A DNA stretch of 64,000 nucleotides from positions 1 to 64,000 of the forward strand of contig NZ_SWDW01000007.1 of assembly GCF_004919045.1 (NCBI RefSeq), in the 5' to 3' direction. The translations under genes were made by a program, and so were the position numbers. Source of the DNA: Sinomonas albida. GTDB lineage: Bacteria > Actinomycetota > Actinomycetes > Actinomycetales > Micrococcaceae. Under the pieces are notes generated by a model. That model saw only the letters and a list, made by a program, of their open reading frames with translations. It searched no databases and was not told where the DNA came from. How positions within the stretch are numbered: position 1 is the stretch's first letter; every line of letters begins with the position of its first letter. This document shows, one piece after another, positions 8,769 to 19,349 of this stretch.

Positions 8769-8895
8769 GCTTCTCCTCCCCGATCACGAGGAACGTAAGT
8801 TAAGGGCCCGCGCACAGGGTACGGCGCGGGCAGGTACAGCTACCGAGTCTAGCGGCAGGCACGGCCGAGCAGATAATCCCGGCAGTTGCACAAGG

Positions 8896-8956
8896 GTTGC
8901 GGGGTCCCGTCCCACCGGTTGCGGGGTCCCGTCCCGCACGTTGCGGGGTCCCGTCC
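8896..8956. repeat. Three direct copies of the 22-bp-period GTTGCGGGGTC repeat
   Basis: The 17-mer GTTGCGGGGTCCCGTCC occurs at 8896-8912, 8918-8934 and 8940-8956, exactly 22 bases apart. The same unit recurs at 40035 and, in shorter form, at 49196. Here there are no inverted partners and the array lies in the 294-base gap between rplO and secY rather than at a stop codon. Confidence 0.9.
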
Positions 8957-8983
8957 CGCACGCACGGCGCGGCTTAACGCGAG

Positions 8984-9030
8984 AGGCCCCGGCCGCCGTC
9001 GTGCGTAACACACGACGGCGGCCGGGGCCT
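8984..9030 (-). terminator. 20-bp perfect hairpin after rplO
   Basis: Arms 8984-9003 and 9011-9030 are perfectly complementary over 20 bp with a seven-base loop. It starts 33 bases after the rplO stop. No T tract follows on the minus strand. It most likely terminates or attenuates the spc ribosomal genes before secY. The stem contains the ACGACGGC core shared by other hairpins in the window. Confidence 0.7.
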
Positions 9031-9062
9031 TCAGTTCACAGCGCTAGCGCGCTCCGCTTCAG

Positions 9063-9554
9063 TCAGGCGACGTTAGTGGAGCCGCCGGCTGCGGCGATCT
9101 TCTCCGCGGCGGTTGCCGAGAAAGCGTGGGCAGTGATGTCCAGCTTCACGGTGATGTCGCCGCTCCCCAGCACCTTGACGGGCTGGTTCTTGCGGACGGC
9201 GCCCTTCGCGATGAGCTCCTCGACGCCCACGGTGCCACCCTCGGGGAACAGCTCGACGAGCCGCTCGAGGTTGACGACCGAGTACTCGACCCGGAACGGG
9301 TTCTTGAAGCCGCGAAGCTTCGGCAGGCGCATGTGCAGCGGAAGCTGCCCACCTGCGAAGCCCGCACGCACCTGGTAGCGGGCCTTCGTGCCCTTGGTGC
9401 CGCGACCTGCGGTCTTGCCCTTGGAGCCCTCACCGCGACCCACACGGGTCTTCGCGGTCTTGGCGCCGGCAGCCGGACGCAGGTGGTGGACCTTGAGAGC
9501 AGTCGCCTTCTGGGAGCGCTGCTCCGTGCCCTGCTCAGTTTCCTTCTCAGCCAT
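9063..9554 (-). CDS. rplO: 50S ribosomal protein L15
   Basis: A 163-residue large-subunit protein. It has the L15 hallmark basic Gly-rich region ([18 protein letters not shown]) at residues 38-55 that threads into 23S rRNA, then the [16 protein letters not shown] block and a globular C-terminus. A 25-residue polar N-terminal extension precedes the usual start region. ATG 9554 overlaps the rpmD stop by one base (TAATG). It is the last ribosomal gene of the spc operon. Confidence 0.97.
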   Translation of the reverse strand: MAEKETEQGTEQRSQKATALKVHHLRPAAGAKTAKTRVGRGEGSKGKTAGRGTKGTKARYQVRAGFAGGQLPLHMRLPKLRGFKNPFRVEYSVVNLERLVELFPEGGTVGVEELIAKGAVRKNQPVKVLGSGDITVKLDITAHAFSATAAEKIAAAGGSTNVA

Positions 9555-9760
9555 TACTTCGCCTCCTCAACCTTCACGAGGTGCGGAACCGTGTTGATCA
9601 TGCCCACGGTCACAGCGTCGGCCTTGCGGACGACCGTGTGGCCGATGCGCTTGAGCCCGAGCGAACGCAGGGTATCGCGCTGGTTCTGCTTGGCGCCGAT
9701 GACGCCCTTGATCTGGGTGATCTCCAACGTGGCGTCGGAGGGAGCCAGGTTCTTCCCCAT
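9554..9760 (-). CDS. rpmD: 50S ribosomal protein L30
   Basis: A 68-residue small L30 of the bacterial type. The core [23 protein letters not shown] and the ending with the HLVKVEE tail identify it. It lies three bases after rpsE and overlaps rplO by one base, in the canonical rpsE-rpmD-rplO order. Confidence 0.96.
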   Translation of the reverse strand: MGKNLAPSDATLEITQIKGVIGAKQNQRDTLRSLGLKRIGHTVVRKADAVTVGMINTVPHLVKVEEAK

Positions 9761-9763
9761 GAC

Positions 9764-10456
9764 TCATGCACCTGCCTTCTGGTTCTCGATGTTGCGCACC
9801 ATGGCAGCCGGTGCGACCTCGTCGAGAGGCAGGCCACGACGGGCGGCCACGGCCTGCGGCTCCTCGAGACCCTTGAGCGCCTCGATCGTCGCGTGGACGA
9901 TGTTGATCGCGTTGGAGGATCCGAGGGACTTCGACAGGACGTCGTGGATGCCCGCGCACTCGAGCACGGCACGCACCGGACCGCCGGCGATCACGCCGGT
10001 ACCCGGAGCAGCCGGACGCAGCATGACGACGCCTGCGGCGGCCTCACCCTGCACGCGGTGCGGAACGGTCGTGCCGATGCGCGGGACACGGAAGAAGGAC
10101 TTCTTAGCTTCCTCGACGCCCTTGGCGATGGCCGCGGGAACTTCCTTGGCCTTGCCGTAGCCGACACCCACGGTTCCGTTGCCGTCGCCGACCACCACGA
10201 GAGCCGTGAAGCTGAAGCGGCGGCCGCCCTTGACGACCTTGGCGACGCGGTTGATGGTTACGACGCGCTCGACGAACTGGTTCTTCTCGGCGTCACGGCC
10301 ACCGTCGCGGCCACCACGGCCACCACGGTCGCCACGACCGCGGCCCTCGCCACGACGGCCGCCGCGGCGGTCCTCGTTGGCGGGGGCGGCAGCCTCAGCG
10401 GCGCCCTCGGTCACATTCTCAGACACGTTGTCCTTCTCGTTGTTCTCGACGGTCAC
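9764..10456 (-). CDS. rpsE: 30S ribosomal protein S5
   Basis: A 230-residue small-subunit protein involved in decoding fidelity. The conserved core starts at about residue 62 ([23 protein letters not shown]) and includes [12 protein letters not shown]. It carries an actinobacterial extension of about 60 residues at the N-terminus, rich in Gly, Arg, Glu and Asp. The GTG start at 10456 overlaps the rplR stop (GTGA), indicating coupled translation. Confidence 0.97.
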   Translation of the reverse strand: MTVENNEKDNVSENVTEGAAEAAAPANEDRRGGRRGEGRGRGDRGGRGGRDGGRDAEKNQFVERVVTINRVAKVVKGGRRFSFTALVVVGDGNGTVGVGYGKAKEVPAAIAKGVEEAKKSFFRVPRIGTTVPHRVQGEAAAGVVMLRPAAPGTGVIAGGPVRAVLECAGIHDVLSKSLGSSNAINIVHATIEALKGLEEPQAVAARRGLPLDEVAPAAMVRNIENQKAGA

Positions 10457-10836
10457 AGTGCCAGCCCGCCTTCCCGCGCGCCGTCTGCGATCGCAGCGAT
10501 GCGGCCGTGGTACTTGTTGCCACCGCGGTCGAACACGACGGCCTCGACACCAGCAGCCTTTGCACGCTCGGCGACGAGCTCGCCGACGCGCTTGGCCTTG
10601 GCGGTCTTGTCGCCCTCGAGACCACGCAGGTCAGCCTCGAGCGTCGAGGCGTACGCGACAGTGATGCCCTTGCTGTCGTCGACAACCTGGACGAACACGT
10701 GGCGCGACGAGCGCGTGACCACGAGACGCGGACGCTCGGCAGAGCCGACGACGCGCTTGCGGAGACGGATGTGGCGGCGCGAACGAGAAGCCGTGCGCGA
10801 CTTGGCCGGGCGCTTCTTGTTGATGCTCAGACCCAT
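10453..10836 (-). CDS. rplR: 50S ribosomal protein L18
   Basis: A 127-residue 5S-rRNA-binding protein of the central protuberance. Basic N-terminus ([21 protein letters not shown]) cut short here; the core [19 protein letters not shown] and the terminal [20 protein letters not shown] are typical. The stop overlaps the rpsE start by four bases and the gene lies two bases after rplF. Confidence 0.97.
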   Translation of the reverse strand: MGLSINKKRPAKSRTASRSRRHIRLRKRVVGSAERPRLVVTRSSRHVFVQVVDDSKGITVAYASTLEADLRGLEGDKTAKAKRVGELVAERAKAAGVEAVVFDRGGNKYHGRIAAIADGAREGGLAL

Positions 10837-10838
10837 GG

Positions 10839-11375
10839 TTACTTACCAGCCTTCCCGACCTTGCGGCGGACAACTTCGCCGGCGTAACGGATGCCCTTGC
10901 CCTTGTAGGGATCGGGCTTGCGCAGCTTGCGAATGTTGGCCGCAACCTCGCCGACGCGCTGCTTGTCGATGCCGGACACAGTGAACTTCGTGGGGCCCTC
11001 GACGGTGAACGCGATGCCCTCAGGGGCAGCGACGGTCACCGGGTGCGAGAAGCCGAGCGCGAACTCGAGGTCCGAGCCCTTCGCCTGCACGCGGTAACCG
11101 GTGCCGACGATCTCGAGCTTCTTCTCGTAGCCCTTGGTCACGCCTTCGATCATGTTGGCGATGAGCGTCCGGGTGAGGCCGTGCAGCGAGCGCGAGAGGC
11201 GCTCGTCGTTCGGGCGGGTCACCGAGAGCGTGGTGTCCTCGAGGCTGACCTCGATGGGGCTCGCCACGGAGTGCGAGAGCTCGCCCTTGCCGCCCTTGAC
11301 GGTCACCAGCGCGCCATCGATGTTGATCTCGACGTCGGCGGGGACGGTGATGGGGAGACGTCCAATGCGGGACAT
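10839..11375 (-). CDS. rplF: 50S ribosomal protein L6
   Basis: A 178-residue protein with two repeated alpha/beta domains near the sarcin-ricin loop and factor-binding site. Start [17 protein letters not shown] and end [21 protein letters not shown] match the family. Spacing to rpsH is 18 bases with a purine-rich Shine-Dalgarno region. Confidence 0.97.
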   Translation of the reverse strand: MSRIGRLPITVPADVEINIDGALVTVKGGKGELSHSVASPIEVSLEDTTLSVTRPNDERLSRSLHGLTRTLIANMIEGVTKGYEKKLEIVGTGYRVQAKGSDLEFALGFSHPVTVAAPEGIAFTVEGPTKFTVSGIDKQRVGEVAANIRKLRKPDPYKGKGIRYAGEVVRRKVGKAGK

Positions 11376-11393
11376 ATCTTCTTCTTCCTTCCC

Positions 11394-11792
11394 TTACCAG
11401 ACGTACGCGAGGACTTCGCCGCCCACGCCCTTCTTGGAGGCCTGACGGTCAGTCAGGAGCCCAGAAGAGGTAGACAGGATGGCGATGCCGAGGCCGCCCA
11501 GCACGTGCGGGAGGTTCGTGGACTTCGCGTACACGCGGAGACCCGGCTTCGAGATGCGGCGGACACCCGCGATCGAACGCTCGCGGTTCGGACCGAACTT
11601 GAGCGTGAGGGTCAGCTTCTTGCCGACCTCGGCGTCCTCTTCCTTCCAGCCGGCGATGAAGCCTTCGGCCTTGAGGATGTCGGCAACCCGCACCTTGAGC
11701 TTCGACGACGGCATGGCAACCTCGTCGTGGTAGGCCGAGTTGGCATTGCGCAGACGAGTAAGCATGTCTGCGACGGGATCAGTCATAGTCAT
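11394..11792 (-). CDS. rpsH: 30S ribosomal protein S8
   Basis: A 132-residue 16S-rRNA-binding protein and, in enterobacteria, the repressor of the spc operon. The start [16 protein letters not shown] and C-terminal [14 protein letters not shown] are diagnostic. rpsN (S14), which lies between rplE and rpsH in many bacteria, is absent from the 87-base gap upstream. In Micrococcaceae it is usually encoded elsewhere. Confidence 0.97.
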   Translation of the reverse strand: MTMTDPVADMLTRLRNANSAYHDEVAMPSSKLKVRVADILKAEGFIAGWKEEDAEVGKKLTLTLKFGPNRERSIAGVRRISKPGLRVYAKSTNLPHVLGGLGIAILSTSSGLLTDRQASKKGVGGEVLAYVW

Positions 11793-11879
11793 ATGGGCTC
11801 GTGCCCTTCCTCATGACGGTTTCCGCTCGGCTCGTGGCCGTGCGCCCTCAGGCGCAGCGCGGACCTGTCACGTAGTGAT

Positions 11880-12458
11880 TCAGTCTTCGGTCTTGAACGG
11901 GAAGCCAAGCGCCTTCAGCAGCGCGCGGCCCTCGTCATCGGTCTTGGCGGTCGTGACGACAGTGATGTCCATGCCACGGGGGCGATCGATCTTGTCCTGG
12001 TCGATCTCGTGGAACATCACCTGCTCGGTGAGGCCGAACGTGTAGTTGCCGTTGCCGTCGAACTGCTTGCCGCTGAGGCCGCGGAAGTCGCGGATACGCG
12101 GAAGCGCGAGGGTCACGAGGCGGTCCACGAACTCCCACATGCGGTCGCCGCGAAGCGTCGCGAAGGCGCCGATCGGCATGCCCTCACGCAGCTTGAACTG
12201 GGCGATCGACTTGCGGGCCTTGGTGACCTGCGGCTTCTGGCCCGTGATGAGGGTCAGGTCGCGCACAGCGCCCTCGATGAGCTTCGAGTCCTTTGCGGCG
12301 TCGCCGACGCCCATGTTGACGACGACCTTGACCAGGCGCGGGACCTGGTTGACGTTGCCATACTTGAACTCTTCAAGGAGCGAGGACTTGATGGTCTCCG
12401 CGTACTTCGCCTTGAGACGGGGCACGATCTTGACCGGAGTCTCGACAGTCTCAGTCAT
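11880..12458 (-). CDS. rplE: 50S ribosomal protein L5
   Basis: A 192-residue 5S-rRNA- and tRNA-contacting protein. It shows [37 protein letters not shown] and the [16 protein letters not shown] block. Start ATG 12458 shares its last base with the rplX stop (TGATG). An 87-base noncoding gap follows before rpsH. Confidence 0.97.
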   Translation of the reverse strand: MTETVETPVKIVPRLKAKYAETIKSSLLEEFKYGNVNQVPRLVKVVVNMGVGDAAKDSKLIEGAVRDLTLITGQKPQVTKARKSIAQFKLREGMPIGAFATLRGDRMWEFVDRLVTLALPRIRDFRGLSGKQFDGNGNYTFGLTEQVMFHEIDQDKIDRPRGMDITVVTTAKTDDEGRALLKALGFPFKTED

Positions 12459-12820
12459 CAGATGTCCTTCCCAGTGGCCTTGGAGTAGCGGACACGGACC
12501 GTCTTCTGACGGCCGTCCTTCTCCACGGTCTCGACGCGGAAGCCGACCTTCGTGGGCTTCTTGGTCTCGGGGTCAACGAGAGCCACGTTGGAGACGTGGA
12601 TCGGAGCCTCGACCTGCTCGATGCCGCCGGTCTTGGAGCCGCGCTGCGACTGGCCGACCTTCGTGTGCTTGGTAACGCGGTTGATGCCCTCGACGAGCAC
12701 GCGGCTCGTAGCGGGGAACACCTTCAGGACCTTGCCCTGCTTGCCCTTGTCGCCACCCTTCTCCTGCTTGGAGCCGGTGATGACCTGGACCAGGTCGCCC
12801 TTCTTGATCTTTGCGCCCAT
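12458..12820 (-). CDS. rplX: 50S ribosomal protein L24
   Basis: A 120-residue assembly-initiating protein with an N-terminal KOW motif ([16 protein letters not shown], then GKQGKVLKV) and the [20 protein letters not shown] block. It lies three bases after rplN and overlaps rplE by one base. Confidence 0.97.
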   Translation of the reverse strand: MGAKIKKGDLVQVITGSKQEKGGDKGKQGKVLKVFPATSRVLVEGINRVTKHTKVGQSQRGSKTGGIEQVEAPIHVSNVALVDPETKKPTKVGFRVETVEKDGRQKTVRVRYSKATGKDI

Positions 12821-12823
12821 GAG

Positions 12824-13192
12824 TCAGAGCACCTCCGGAGCCAGCGAGACGATCTTCATGAACTTCTTGTCGCGCAGCTCGCGGCCGACCGGGCCGAAGA
12901 TACGCGTGCCACGGGGGTCGCCGTCGTTCTTGAGGATGACTGCCGCGTTCTCATCGAACTTGATGTAGGAGCCGTCCGCGCGGCGGCGCTCCTTCTTCGT
13001 GCGGACGACGACGGCCTTGACCACGTCGCCCTTCTTGACGTTGCCGCCAGGGATCGCGTCCTTGACGGTGGCGACGATGACGTCGCCGATACCTGCGTAG
13101 CGGCGGCCGGATCCACCGAGAACGCGGATGGTCAGGATTTCCTTCGCACCCGTGTTGTCGGCGACCTTGAGCCGCGACTCCTGCTGAATCAC
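12824..13192 (-). CDS. rplN: 50S ribosomal protein L14
   Basis: A 122-residue highly conserved protein ([19 protein letters not shown] start, [10 protein letters not shown]-type ending reading [17 protein letters not shown]). It begins at GTG 13192 with AGGAG five bases upstream. It is the first gene of the spc operon here: a strong terminator and a candidate promoter lie in the 413-base gap after rpsQ, so it is not simply the continuation of the S10 operon. Confidence 0.97.
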   Translation of the reverse strand: MIQQESRLKVADNTGAKEILTIRVLGGSGRRYAGIGDVIVATVKDAIPGGNVKKGDVVKAVVVRTKKERRRADGSYIKFDENAAVILKNDGDPRGTRIFGPVGRELRDKKFMKIVSLAPEVL

Positions 13193-13480
13193 TATTACTC
13201 CTTACGTCTCGCCGGTTCTCAGGTCGCGGTAAAGCTGCGCCGAGCCTTGCGGAACGGATTGTCGGGGTGTCTCTCGACCCGCCTGGATGTGGCCAGAACG
13301 GGCCTGAACCGCCGTGCCAGAGGCAATTGACCCCTTCCCAGCAAGCCCGCGCGCGGGCGCGCAGAAGGGCATTATGCGGTGGCACGATTGTTCACGAGGT
13401 ACTGCACGCCTGCTTCGTCGGGCACGCCGAAGCCACAGGGACTTCAGTGGGCACGCCGAATGCAGCCGTACAAGCTCAAT

Positions 13481-13509
13481 ATCGTAGCACGAAAGGCGAG
13501 CCCTCTTGA
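13481..13509 (-). promoter_or_regulatory. Candidate promoter of the spc operon (rplN)
   Basis: On the minus strand an extended -10 element TGCTACGAT lies at 13489-13481; a weak -35-like TCAAGA is 17 bases upstream at 13509-13504. The same extended -10 form, TGCTAAGAT, precedes rpsL. The predicted leader to rplN is close to 280 bases, unusually long, and I see no gene in it. Confidence 0.5.
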
Positions 13510-13540
13510 CATCCGGCGGTAGCTGCACCTGAGACGCCGA

Positions 13541-13572
13541 AGCGGCCCGCCCCTCGAAAGGGACGGGCCGCT
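13541..13572 (-). terminator. S10 operon terminator with UUCG tetraloop
   Basis: The minus-strand transcript folds into a 14-bp stem (one U-G wobble) closed by a UUCG tetraloop, 33 bases after the rpsQ stop. On the plus strand the same wobble becomes a C-A mismatch, so the structure is best formed by minus-strand RNA. No U tract follows. Confidence 0.8.
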
Positions 13573-13605
13573 CGGGTACTGCTGTGTCTCGGGAGACGGG
13601 AAGGC

Positions 13606-13914
13606 CTACTTGGCCTTCTCGAGGATCTCCACGAGGCGCCACCGCTTGGTTGCGGACAGCGGGCGGGTCTCCGTGATGAGCACGAGGTCGCCGATGCCGG
13701 CGACGTTGTTCTCGTCGTGGGCCTTGCGCTTGGTCGTGCGGCGGATGACCTTGCCGTAGAGCGAGTGCTTCACGCGGTCCTCGACCTCGACGACGATGGT
13801 CTTCTCCATCTTGTCGGACACGACGTAGCCGCGGGCCGTCTTGCGGTGGCCGCGCTCTTCGGCGGACTCCGCCACGGGGGCGTTCTCCGTCACCTTGTTC
13901 TCCTGCTCGCTCAC
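13606..13914 (-). CDS. rpsQ: 30S ribosomal protein S17
   Basis: A 102-residue primary 16S-rRNA binder. After a polar N-terminal extension of about 20 residues the core reads [19 protein letters not shown], with [20 protein letters not shown] near the end. GTG 13914 overlaps the rpmC stop (GTGA). Last gene of the S10 operon. Confidence 0.97.
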   Translation of the reverse strand: MSEQENKVTENAPVAESAEERGHRKTARGYVVSDKMEKTIVVEVEDRVKHSLYGKVIRRTTKRKAHDENNVAGIGDLVLITETRPLSATKRWRLVEILEKAK

Positions 13915-14237
13915 TTGGCGGCCTCCTCGGTGCCCTCGGCCTCAACGGCCTCGGTCTTGGCGGCCTTCTTGGACTTCTTCGCCGTCGTCTCCGCGACGAC
14001 AGACACCGGCGCCACACGGATGCCGAGCTCGCGCTCACGAATCACCGTGTAGATGCGGGCGATGTCCTTCTTCACGGCGCCGAGGCGGCCGTGGCTCTCG
14101 AGCTGACCCGTAGCGGACTGGAAGCGCAGGTTGAACAGCTCTTCCTTAGCCTTCTTGAGCTCCTCGAAGAGGCGCTCGCTGTCCAGCTGGTCGAGCTTCT
14201 CAGCGGTCAGGTCCTTCGAACCGACTGCCATTCTCAT
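13911..14237 (-). CDS. rpmC: 50S ribosomal protein L29
   Basis: A 108-residue L29. The two-helix core ([20 protein letters not shown] and [13 protein letters not shown]) occupies the first 70 residues. An Ala/Lys/Glu-rich tail of about 35 residues is an actinobacterial addition. ATG 14237 overlaps the rplP stop (ATGA). The second ATG at 14231 (MAVGSKDL) corresponds to the start used in most annotated homologues, so the first two residues are uncertain. Confidence 0.95.
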   Translation of the reverse strand: MRMAVGSKDLTAEKLDQLDSERLFEELKKAKEELFNLRFQSATGQLESHGRLGAVKKDIARIYTVIRERELGIRVAPVSVVAETTAKKSKKAAKTEAVEAEGTEEAAK

Positions 14238-14650
14238 TCACCACCTTCGCGACGCACGATGCGCGCCTTCAACGGGAGCTTGTGCATGGCGAGGCGGAGC
14301 GCTTCACGCGCCACTTCCTCGCTCACGCCGGCGAGTTCGAAGAGAACCCGGCCCGGCTTGACGTTCGAGACCCACCACTCGGGCGAACCCTTACCGGAAC
14401 CCATGCGGGTCTCGGCAGGCTTCTTGGTGAGCGGGCGGTCCGGGTAGATGTTGATCCAGACCTTGCCGCCACGCTTGATGTAGCGGGTCATGGCGATACG
14501 AGCCGCCTCGATCTGGCGGTTGGTCACGTACGCCGGCGAGAGGGCCTGGATGCCGTACTCGCCGAAGCTGACCTTCGTGCCGCCAGTCGCAGCGCCCGAG
14601 CGGCCCGGGTGGTGCTGCTTGCGGTGCTTCACACGACGGGGAATAAGCAT
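14234..14650 (-). CDS. rplP: 50S ribosomal protein L16
   Basis: A 138-residue protein that helps position tRNA at the A site. Start [17 protein letters not shown] and the conserved [19 protein letters not shown] block identify it. It follows rpsC with no intervening base and overlaps rpmC by four bases. Confidence 0.97.
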   Translation of the reverse strand: MLIPRRVKHRKQHHPGRSGAATGGTKVSFGEYGIQALSPAYVTNRQIEAARIAMTRYIKRGGKVWINIYPDRPLTKKPAETRMGSGKGSPEWWVSNVKPGRVLFELAGVSEEVAREALRLAMHKLPLKARIVRREGGE

Positions 14651-15490
14651 TTAAGCCTCTCCTCCTTCCGCTGCCGGAGCGGCAGCCTCAGCGGCCGGAG
14701 CCTCAGCGGCCTCAGCGGAGACAGCCTGCGGCTGGCGGTCGCCAGACGGACGACGGCGGCGCTCGCCACCGGGGCGGCCCGGACGGTCGCTGCGGTCACC
14801 ACGGGGGCCGCGCGACGACGGAGCGGCAGCGGCCTGGGCCGCGAGCTCCTTGGACGTCACATCGCCCTTGTAGATCCAGACCTTCACGCCGATGCGGCCG
14901 AACGTGGTCTTCGCCTCGTAGAAGCCGTAGTCGATGTTCGCGCGGAGCGTGTGCAGGGGCACGCGGCCCTCGCGGTAGAACTCCGAGCGGGACATCTCCG
15001 CACCGCCGAGGCGGCCGGAGCACGCAACACGGATGCCCTTGGCACCGGCGCGCTGCGCGGACTGCATGGCCTTCTTCATGGCGCGGCGGAACGCGACGCG
15101 GCTCGAGAGCTGCTCCGCGATGCCCTGGGCCACGAGCTGAGCCTCGATCTCGGGGTTCTTGACCTCGAGGATGTTCAGCTGGACCTGCTTGCCGGTGAGC
15201 TTCTCGAGCTCGCCGCGGATGCGGTCGGCCTCGGCGCCGCGGCGGCCGATCACGATGCCCGGACGTGCCGTGTGGATGTCCACGCGGACGCGGTCGCGGG
15301 TGCGCTCGATCTCGACGCGCGCAATGCCGGCGCGCTCCATGCCCGTGGTCATGAGCTTGCGGATCTGAACGTCCTCGCGGACGAAGTCCTTGTAGCGCTG
15401 GCCGGGCTTGTTGCTGTCGGCAAACCAGTGCGAGACGTGGTCGGTGGTGATGCCGAGTCGGAACCCGTGCGGGTTGACCTTCTGTCCCAT
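14651..15490 (-). CDS. rpsC: 30S ribosomal protein S3
   Basis: A 279-residue protein at the mRNA entry tunnel. The N-terminal KH domain contains [20 protein letters not shown] (GxxG loop), and the C-terminal domain includes [22 protein letters not shown] low-complexity tail of about 60 residues rich in Arg, Gly, Pro, Ala and Glu is longer than in Escherichia coli. It directly abuts rplV and rplP. Confidence 0.97.
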   Translation of the reverse strand: MGQKVNPHGFRLGITTDHVSHWFADSNKPGQRYKDFVREDVQIRKLMTTGMERAGIARVEIERTRDRVRVDIHTARPGIVIGRRGAEADRIRGELEKLTGKQVQLNILEVKNPEIEAQLVAQGIAEQLSSRVAFRRAMKKAMQSAQRAGAKGIRVACSGRLGGAEMSRSEFYREGRVPLHTLRANIDYGFYEAKTTFGRIGVKVWIYKGDVTSKELAAQAAAAPSSRGPRGDRSDRPGRPGGERRRRPSGDRQPQAVSAEAAEAPAAEAAAPAAEGGEA

Positions 15491-15856
15491 TTAGCGGGCC
15501 TCCTCGTTCTCCGGGGTCGCCACGACCACAGTGATGTGGCTGGTGCGCTTCTTGATGCGGTACGCGCGGCCCTGGGCACGCGGCTGGAACCGCTTCATGG
15601 TCGGACCCTCGTCGACGAACGCCTCGCTGATGTAGAGGTCGCTCTCGTCGAACGGGAGACCATCGCGGTCCGCCAGGACGCGCGCGTTGGCCATCGCGGA
15701 CGCGAGCACCTTGTAGACCGGCTCCGAAGCCGCCTGCTGGGCGAACTTCAGGATCGCCAGAGCCTCATTCGCCTGCTTGCCACGAACAAGGTTGACGACG
15801 CGCCGGGCCTTCATCGGCGTTACGCGGAGGTGCCGCGCAATTGCCTTGGCTTCCAT
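15491..15856 (-). CDS. rplV: 50S ribosomal protein L22
   Basis: A 121-residue protein lining the peptide exit tunnel, with the beta-hairpin region [22 protein letters not shown] near the end. The sequence in the macrolide-relevant loop shows no obvious insertion. A 56-base gap separates it from rpsS, where an 8-bp hairpin (15895-15914) covers the end of rpsS. Confidence 0.97.
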   Translation of the reverse strand: MEAKAIARHLRVTPMKARRVVNLVRGKQANEALAILKFAQQAASEPVYKVLASAMANARVLADRDGLPFDESDLYISEAFVDEGPTMKRFQPRAQGRAYRIKKRTSHITVVVATPENEEAR

Positions 15857-15912
15857 TGCTTTCCTTCTCTTTCTCGAAGTCCAAGCACTGCTTCGATCTG
15901 CCGTGAGGCAGA

Positions 15913-16194
15913 TCAGCGGCGCTTGCCCTTCTTGTCGTCCTTCACGTGGCCGCGGAAAGTCCGCGTCGGGGCGAATTCGCCGAGCTTGTGCCCGACCATC
16001 GACTCGGTGATGAAGACCGGGATGTGCTTCCGGCCGTCGTGCACGGCGATCGTGTGCCCGAGCATGTCGGGGACGATCATCGAGCGGCGGGACCAGGTCT
16101 TGATGACGTTCTTGGTGCCCTTATCGTTTTCCCGGGCGACCTTCACGAAGAGGTGCTGGTCAACGAAAGGACCCTTCTTCAGGCTGCGTGGCAT
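15913..16194 (-). CDS. rpsS: 30S ribosomal protein S19
   Basis: A 93-residue 30S head protein: [15 protein letters not shown] start, [25 protein letters not shown] centre (cut into its usual block) and [14 protein letters not shown] near the end. It follows rplB after 12 bases. Confidence 0.97.
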   Translation of the reverse strand: MPRSLKKGPFVDQHLFVKVARENDKGTKNVIKTWSRRSMIVPDMLGHTIAVHDGRKHIPVFITESMVGHKLGEFAPTRTFRGHVKDDKKGKRR

Positions 16195-16206
16195 GTGTCC
16201 AGGCTC

Positions 16207-17046
<840 letters not shown>

Positions 17047-17076
17047 TTACCTGTTCCTCGTTAAAGTGGTCTCCGC

Positions 17077-17385
17077 TCAGGCGAGCGGACCGCCGAAGAT
17101 ATCGATCGTGCTGCCACCCTTGAGAGTGACAATGGCGCGCTTGGTGCTCTTGCGCTGGCCCCAGCCGAACTTGGTCCGCTTGCGCTTGCCCGGACGGTTG
17201 AGGGTGTTGACCGTCTCGACCTTCACAGAGAAGATCTGCTCGACCGCGTTCTTGATCTCAGACTTGTTCGAGCGCGGGTCGACCAGGAACGTGTACTGGC
17301 CCTCGTCGATCAGGCCGTAGCTCTTCTCCGAGACGACCGGCGCGAGGATGACGTCGCGCGGGTCCTTGTAGCTCGATGCAGTCAC
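17077..17385 (-). CDS. rplW: 50S ribosomal protein L23
   Basis: A 102-residue tunnel-exit protein that docks trigger factor and [42 protein letters not shown] and the conserved [12 protein letters not shown] loop are present. GTG 17385 overlaps the rplD stop (GTGA). Confidence 0.97.
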   Translation of the reverse strand: MTASSYKDPRDVILAPVVSEKSYGLIDEGQYTFLVDPRSNKSEIKNAVEQIFSVKVETVNTLNRPGKRKRTKFGWGQRKSTKRAIVTLKGGSTIDIFGGPLA

Positions 17386-18005
17386 TTGGAGGTCTCCTCG
17401 TTCTTGGGCGCCCGGTCGGCGACGAACGCGTCGAAGGCCGCCTTGGTGAACACCACGTCGTCGGAGACCAGCACGTCGTAGGTGTTGAGCTGATCCGCGT
17501 ACAGCGCGTGGACCTCGGGGAGGTTGCGGACCGAAAGGGCCGCGTACTCCTCGGCACGCTCGAGGACGACAAGGATGTTCTTGCGGTCGGTGATGGACTT
17601 GAGGGTCTCGATGGCCCCCTTCGTGCTCGGCTTCTCAGCGCCGCCCAGAGTCTCGACGACGTGGATGCGGCCGTTGCGGGCACGATCCGAGAGGGCGCCG
17701 CGGAGCGCAGCAGCCTTCATCTTCTTGGGCGTCCGCTGCGAGTAGTCACGCGGCGTCGGGCCGTGGACAACGCCACCGCCGGTCATGTGCGGGGCGCGCA
17801 CCGAACCCTGACGGGCGCGGCCGGTGCCCTTCTGCTTGAACGGCTTGCGGCCGGCGCCGGCAACCTCGCCACGGTTCTTCACCTTGTGCGTGCCCTGGCG
17901 TGCAGCGGCCAGCTGGGCGACGACCACCTGGTGAAGCAGGGGAACGTTGGTCTGGACGTCGAAGATCTCGGCGGGGAGATCGACCTTCACAGTTGCGTTA
18001 GCCAT
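17382..18005 (-). CDS. rplD: 50S ribosomal protein L4
   Basis: A 207-residue tunnel protein; in enterobacteria it also represses its own operon. The tunnel-loop block [21 protein letters not shown] is largely present around residues 59-79. It follows rplC by four bases and overlaps rplW by four. Confidence 0.97.
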   Translation of the reverse strand: MANATVKVDLPAEIFDVQTNVPLLHQVVVAQLAAARQGTHKVKNRGEVAGAGRKPFKQKGTGRARQGSVRAPHMTGGGVVHGPTPRDYSQRTPKKMKAAALRGALSDRARNGRIHVVETLGGAEKPSTKGAIETLKSITDRKNILVVLERAEEYAALSVRNLPEVHALYADQLNTYDVLVSDDVVFTKAAFDAFVADRAPKNEETSK

Positions 18006-18009
18006 GAGT

Positions 18010-18660
18010 TCAGGCTCCCTTCACAGCGGAACGGACCAGGACGACCGAGCCGCGGGCGCCGGGGAGGGCACCCTTGATGAGGAGCAGCGAGTTCTCGGTG
18101 TCGATGGCGTGGACCGTGAGGTTGAGCGTCGTCTGACGCTCGTTGCCCATGCGGCCGGCCATGCGCAGACCCTTGAAGACGCGGCCCGGAGTGGCGCAAG
18201 CACCGATCGAACCAGGCTTGCGGTGGTTCTTGTGGGCACCGTGCGAGGCGGAGACGCCGGCGAAGCCGTGACGCTTCATGACACCGGCGAAGCCCTTGCC
18301 CTTGGTCGTGCCGACGACGTCGATCTTCTGGCCGGCGGCGAACTGCTCGACCGAGAGCTCCTGGCCGAGCGAGTAGGTCTCAGCGTCAGCGGTGCGGACC
18401 TCGACAAGGTGGCGGCGCGGGGTCACGCCGGCCTTCTCGAAGTGCCCGGCGAGCGGCTTGGTGACCTTGCGGGGATCGATCTGGCCGTAGCCGATCTGAA
18501 CGGCCACGTAGCCGTCGGTCTCAGCGTTGCGAAGCTGAGTCACGACGTTCGTGTCGGCCTTGACGACAGTGACGGGGATGACGTTGTTGTTCTCGTCCCA
18601 GACCTGGGTCATGCCGAGCTTCGTGCCCAGCAGGCCCTTGACATTGCGGGTTGCGGTCAT
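18010..18660 (-). CDS. rplC: 50S ribosomal protein L3
   Basis: A 216-residue early-assembly protein near the peptidyl-transferase centre. [20 protein letters not shown] start, the central [14 protein letters not shown] block and [20 protein letters not shown] match the family. It follows rpsJ by 21 bases. Confidence 0.97.
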   Translation of the reverse strand: MTATRNVKGLLGTKLGMTQVWDENNNVIPVTVVKADTNVVTQLRNAETDGYVAVQIGYGQIDPRKVTKPLAGHFEKAGVTPRRHLVEVRTADAETYSLGQELSVEQFAAGQKIDVVGTTKGKGFAGVMKRHGFAGVSASHGAHKNHRKPGSIGACATPGRVFKGLRMAGRMGNERQTTLNLTVHAIDTENSLLLIKGALPGARGSVVLVRSAVKGA

Positions 18661-18681
18661 AGTTCTCTCAGCACCTCCCTA

Positions 18682-18990
18682 CTAGAGCTTGATCTCGATG
18701 TTGACGTCCGCGGGCAGATCGAGACGCATAAGCGAGTCGACGGCCTTCGGCGTCGGGTCGATGATGTCGATGAGCCGCTTGTGCGTGCGCATTTCGAAGT
18801 GCTCGCGGCTGTCCTTGTACTTGTGCGGAGAGCGGATAACGCAGTACACGTTCTTCTCCGTGGGCAGCGGCACAGGGCCGACCACCGTTGCGCCTGCGCG
18901 CGTGACCGTCTCAACGATCTTCCGAGCCGAAGTATCGATGACCTCGTGGTCATACGACTTCAGCCGGATGCGGATCTTCTGTCCCGCCAT
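18682..18990 (-). CDS. rpsJ: 30S ribosomal protein S10 (NusE)
   Basis: A 102-residue protein, also the NusE antitermination factor that contacts Nus[20 protein letters not shown] and [21 protein letters not shown] are diagnostic. ATG 18990 gives the standard length; an in-frame start 11 codons upstream (19023) would add a non-conserved extension and is not favoured. First gene of the 11-gene S10 operon. Confidence 0.96.
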   Translation of the reverse strand: MAGQKIRIRLKSYDHEVIDTSARKIVETVTRAGATVVGPVPLPTEKNVYCVIRSPHKYKDSREHFEMRTHKRLIDIIDPTPKAVDSLMRLDLPADVNIEIKL

Positions 18991-19349
18991 ATCGCCTGAC
19001 TCGCTTTCGTGAGAGTGCTGCACTGTTCTGTTTCAGCTATCCGTGGCTGCCGAGGCATTCAAGGTCGTGACCACCACCGGCCGCACAGGCTGAATCCGGA
19101 GCCTCCGGGTTCCTCAGCCAGCCGACCATCCGACCCCCGCGGTCGGGCGTGTCGCGGTTTTGACGCGCACGTATCCGTAGCTCAATGCGAGGGTGGGTCA
19201 TATTTGGGCCCTAGCTTGGACCCTGCATCCGGCATTATCCGGATCGGGACGCGAAAGAGCGCTTGAACAACTCATCTAGTGTGCCAGACATCCGTGCAGA
19301 TGGCCAATCCGCCATAGCCAAGCCCCGCGCGCGGGGCGATGATGGGCCC
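18991..19349. other. Divergent control region between rpsJ and the beta-glucosidase
   Basis: This 359-base gap must hold the S10 operon promoter (minus) and the glucosidase promoter (plus). On the minus strand, ATGACC at 19201-19196 and a TACGGAT stretch at 19179-19173 are a weak S10 promoter candidate. A perfect 16-bp palindrome GCCCCGCGCGCGGGGC lies at 19322-19337, 12 bases before the glucosidase ATG. No other gene is supported here. Confidence 0.4.

Noticed and set aside
13506-13511. TTGACA on the plus strand as a promoter -35
   Set aside because: No -10 lies 16-19 bases downstream and there is no plus-strand gene to drive.
19263-19349. A 29-residue N-terminal extension of the beta-glucosidase
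   Set aside because: It is outside the GH1 fold, has no ribosome site and would translate through the palindrome.
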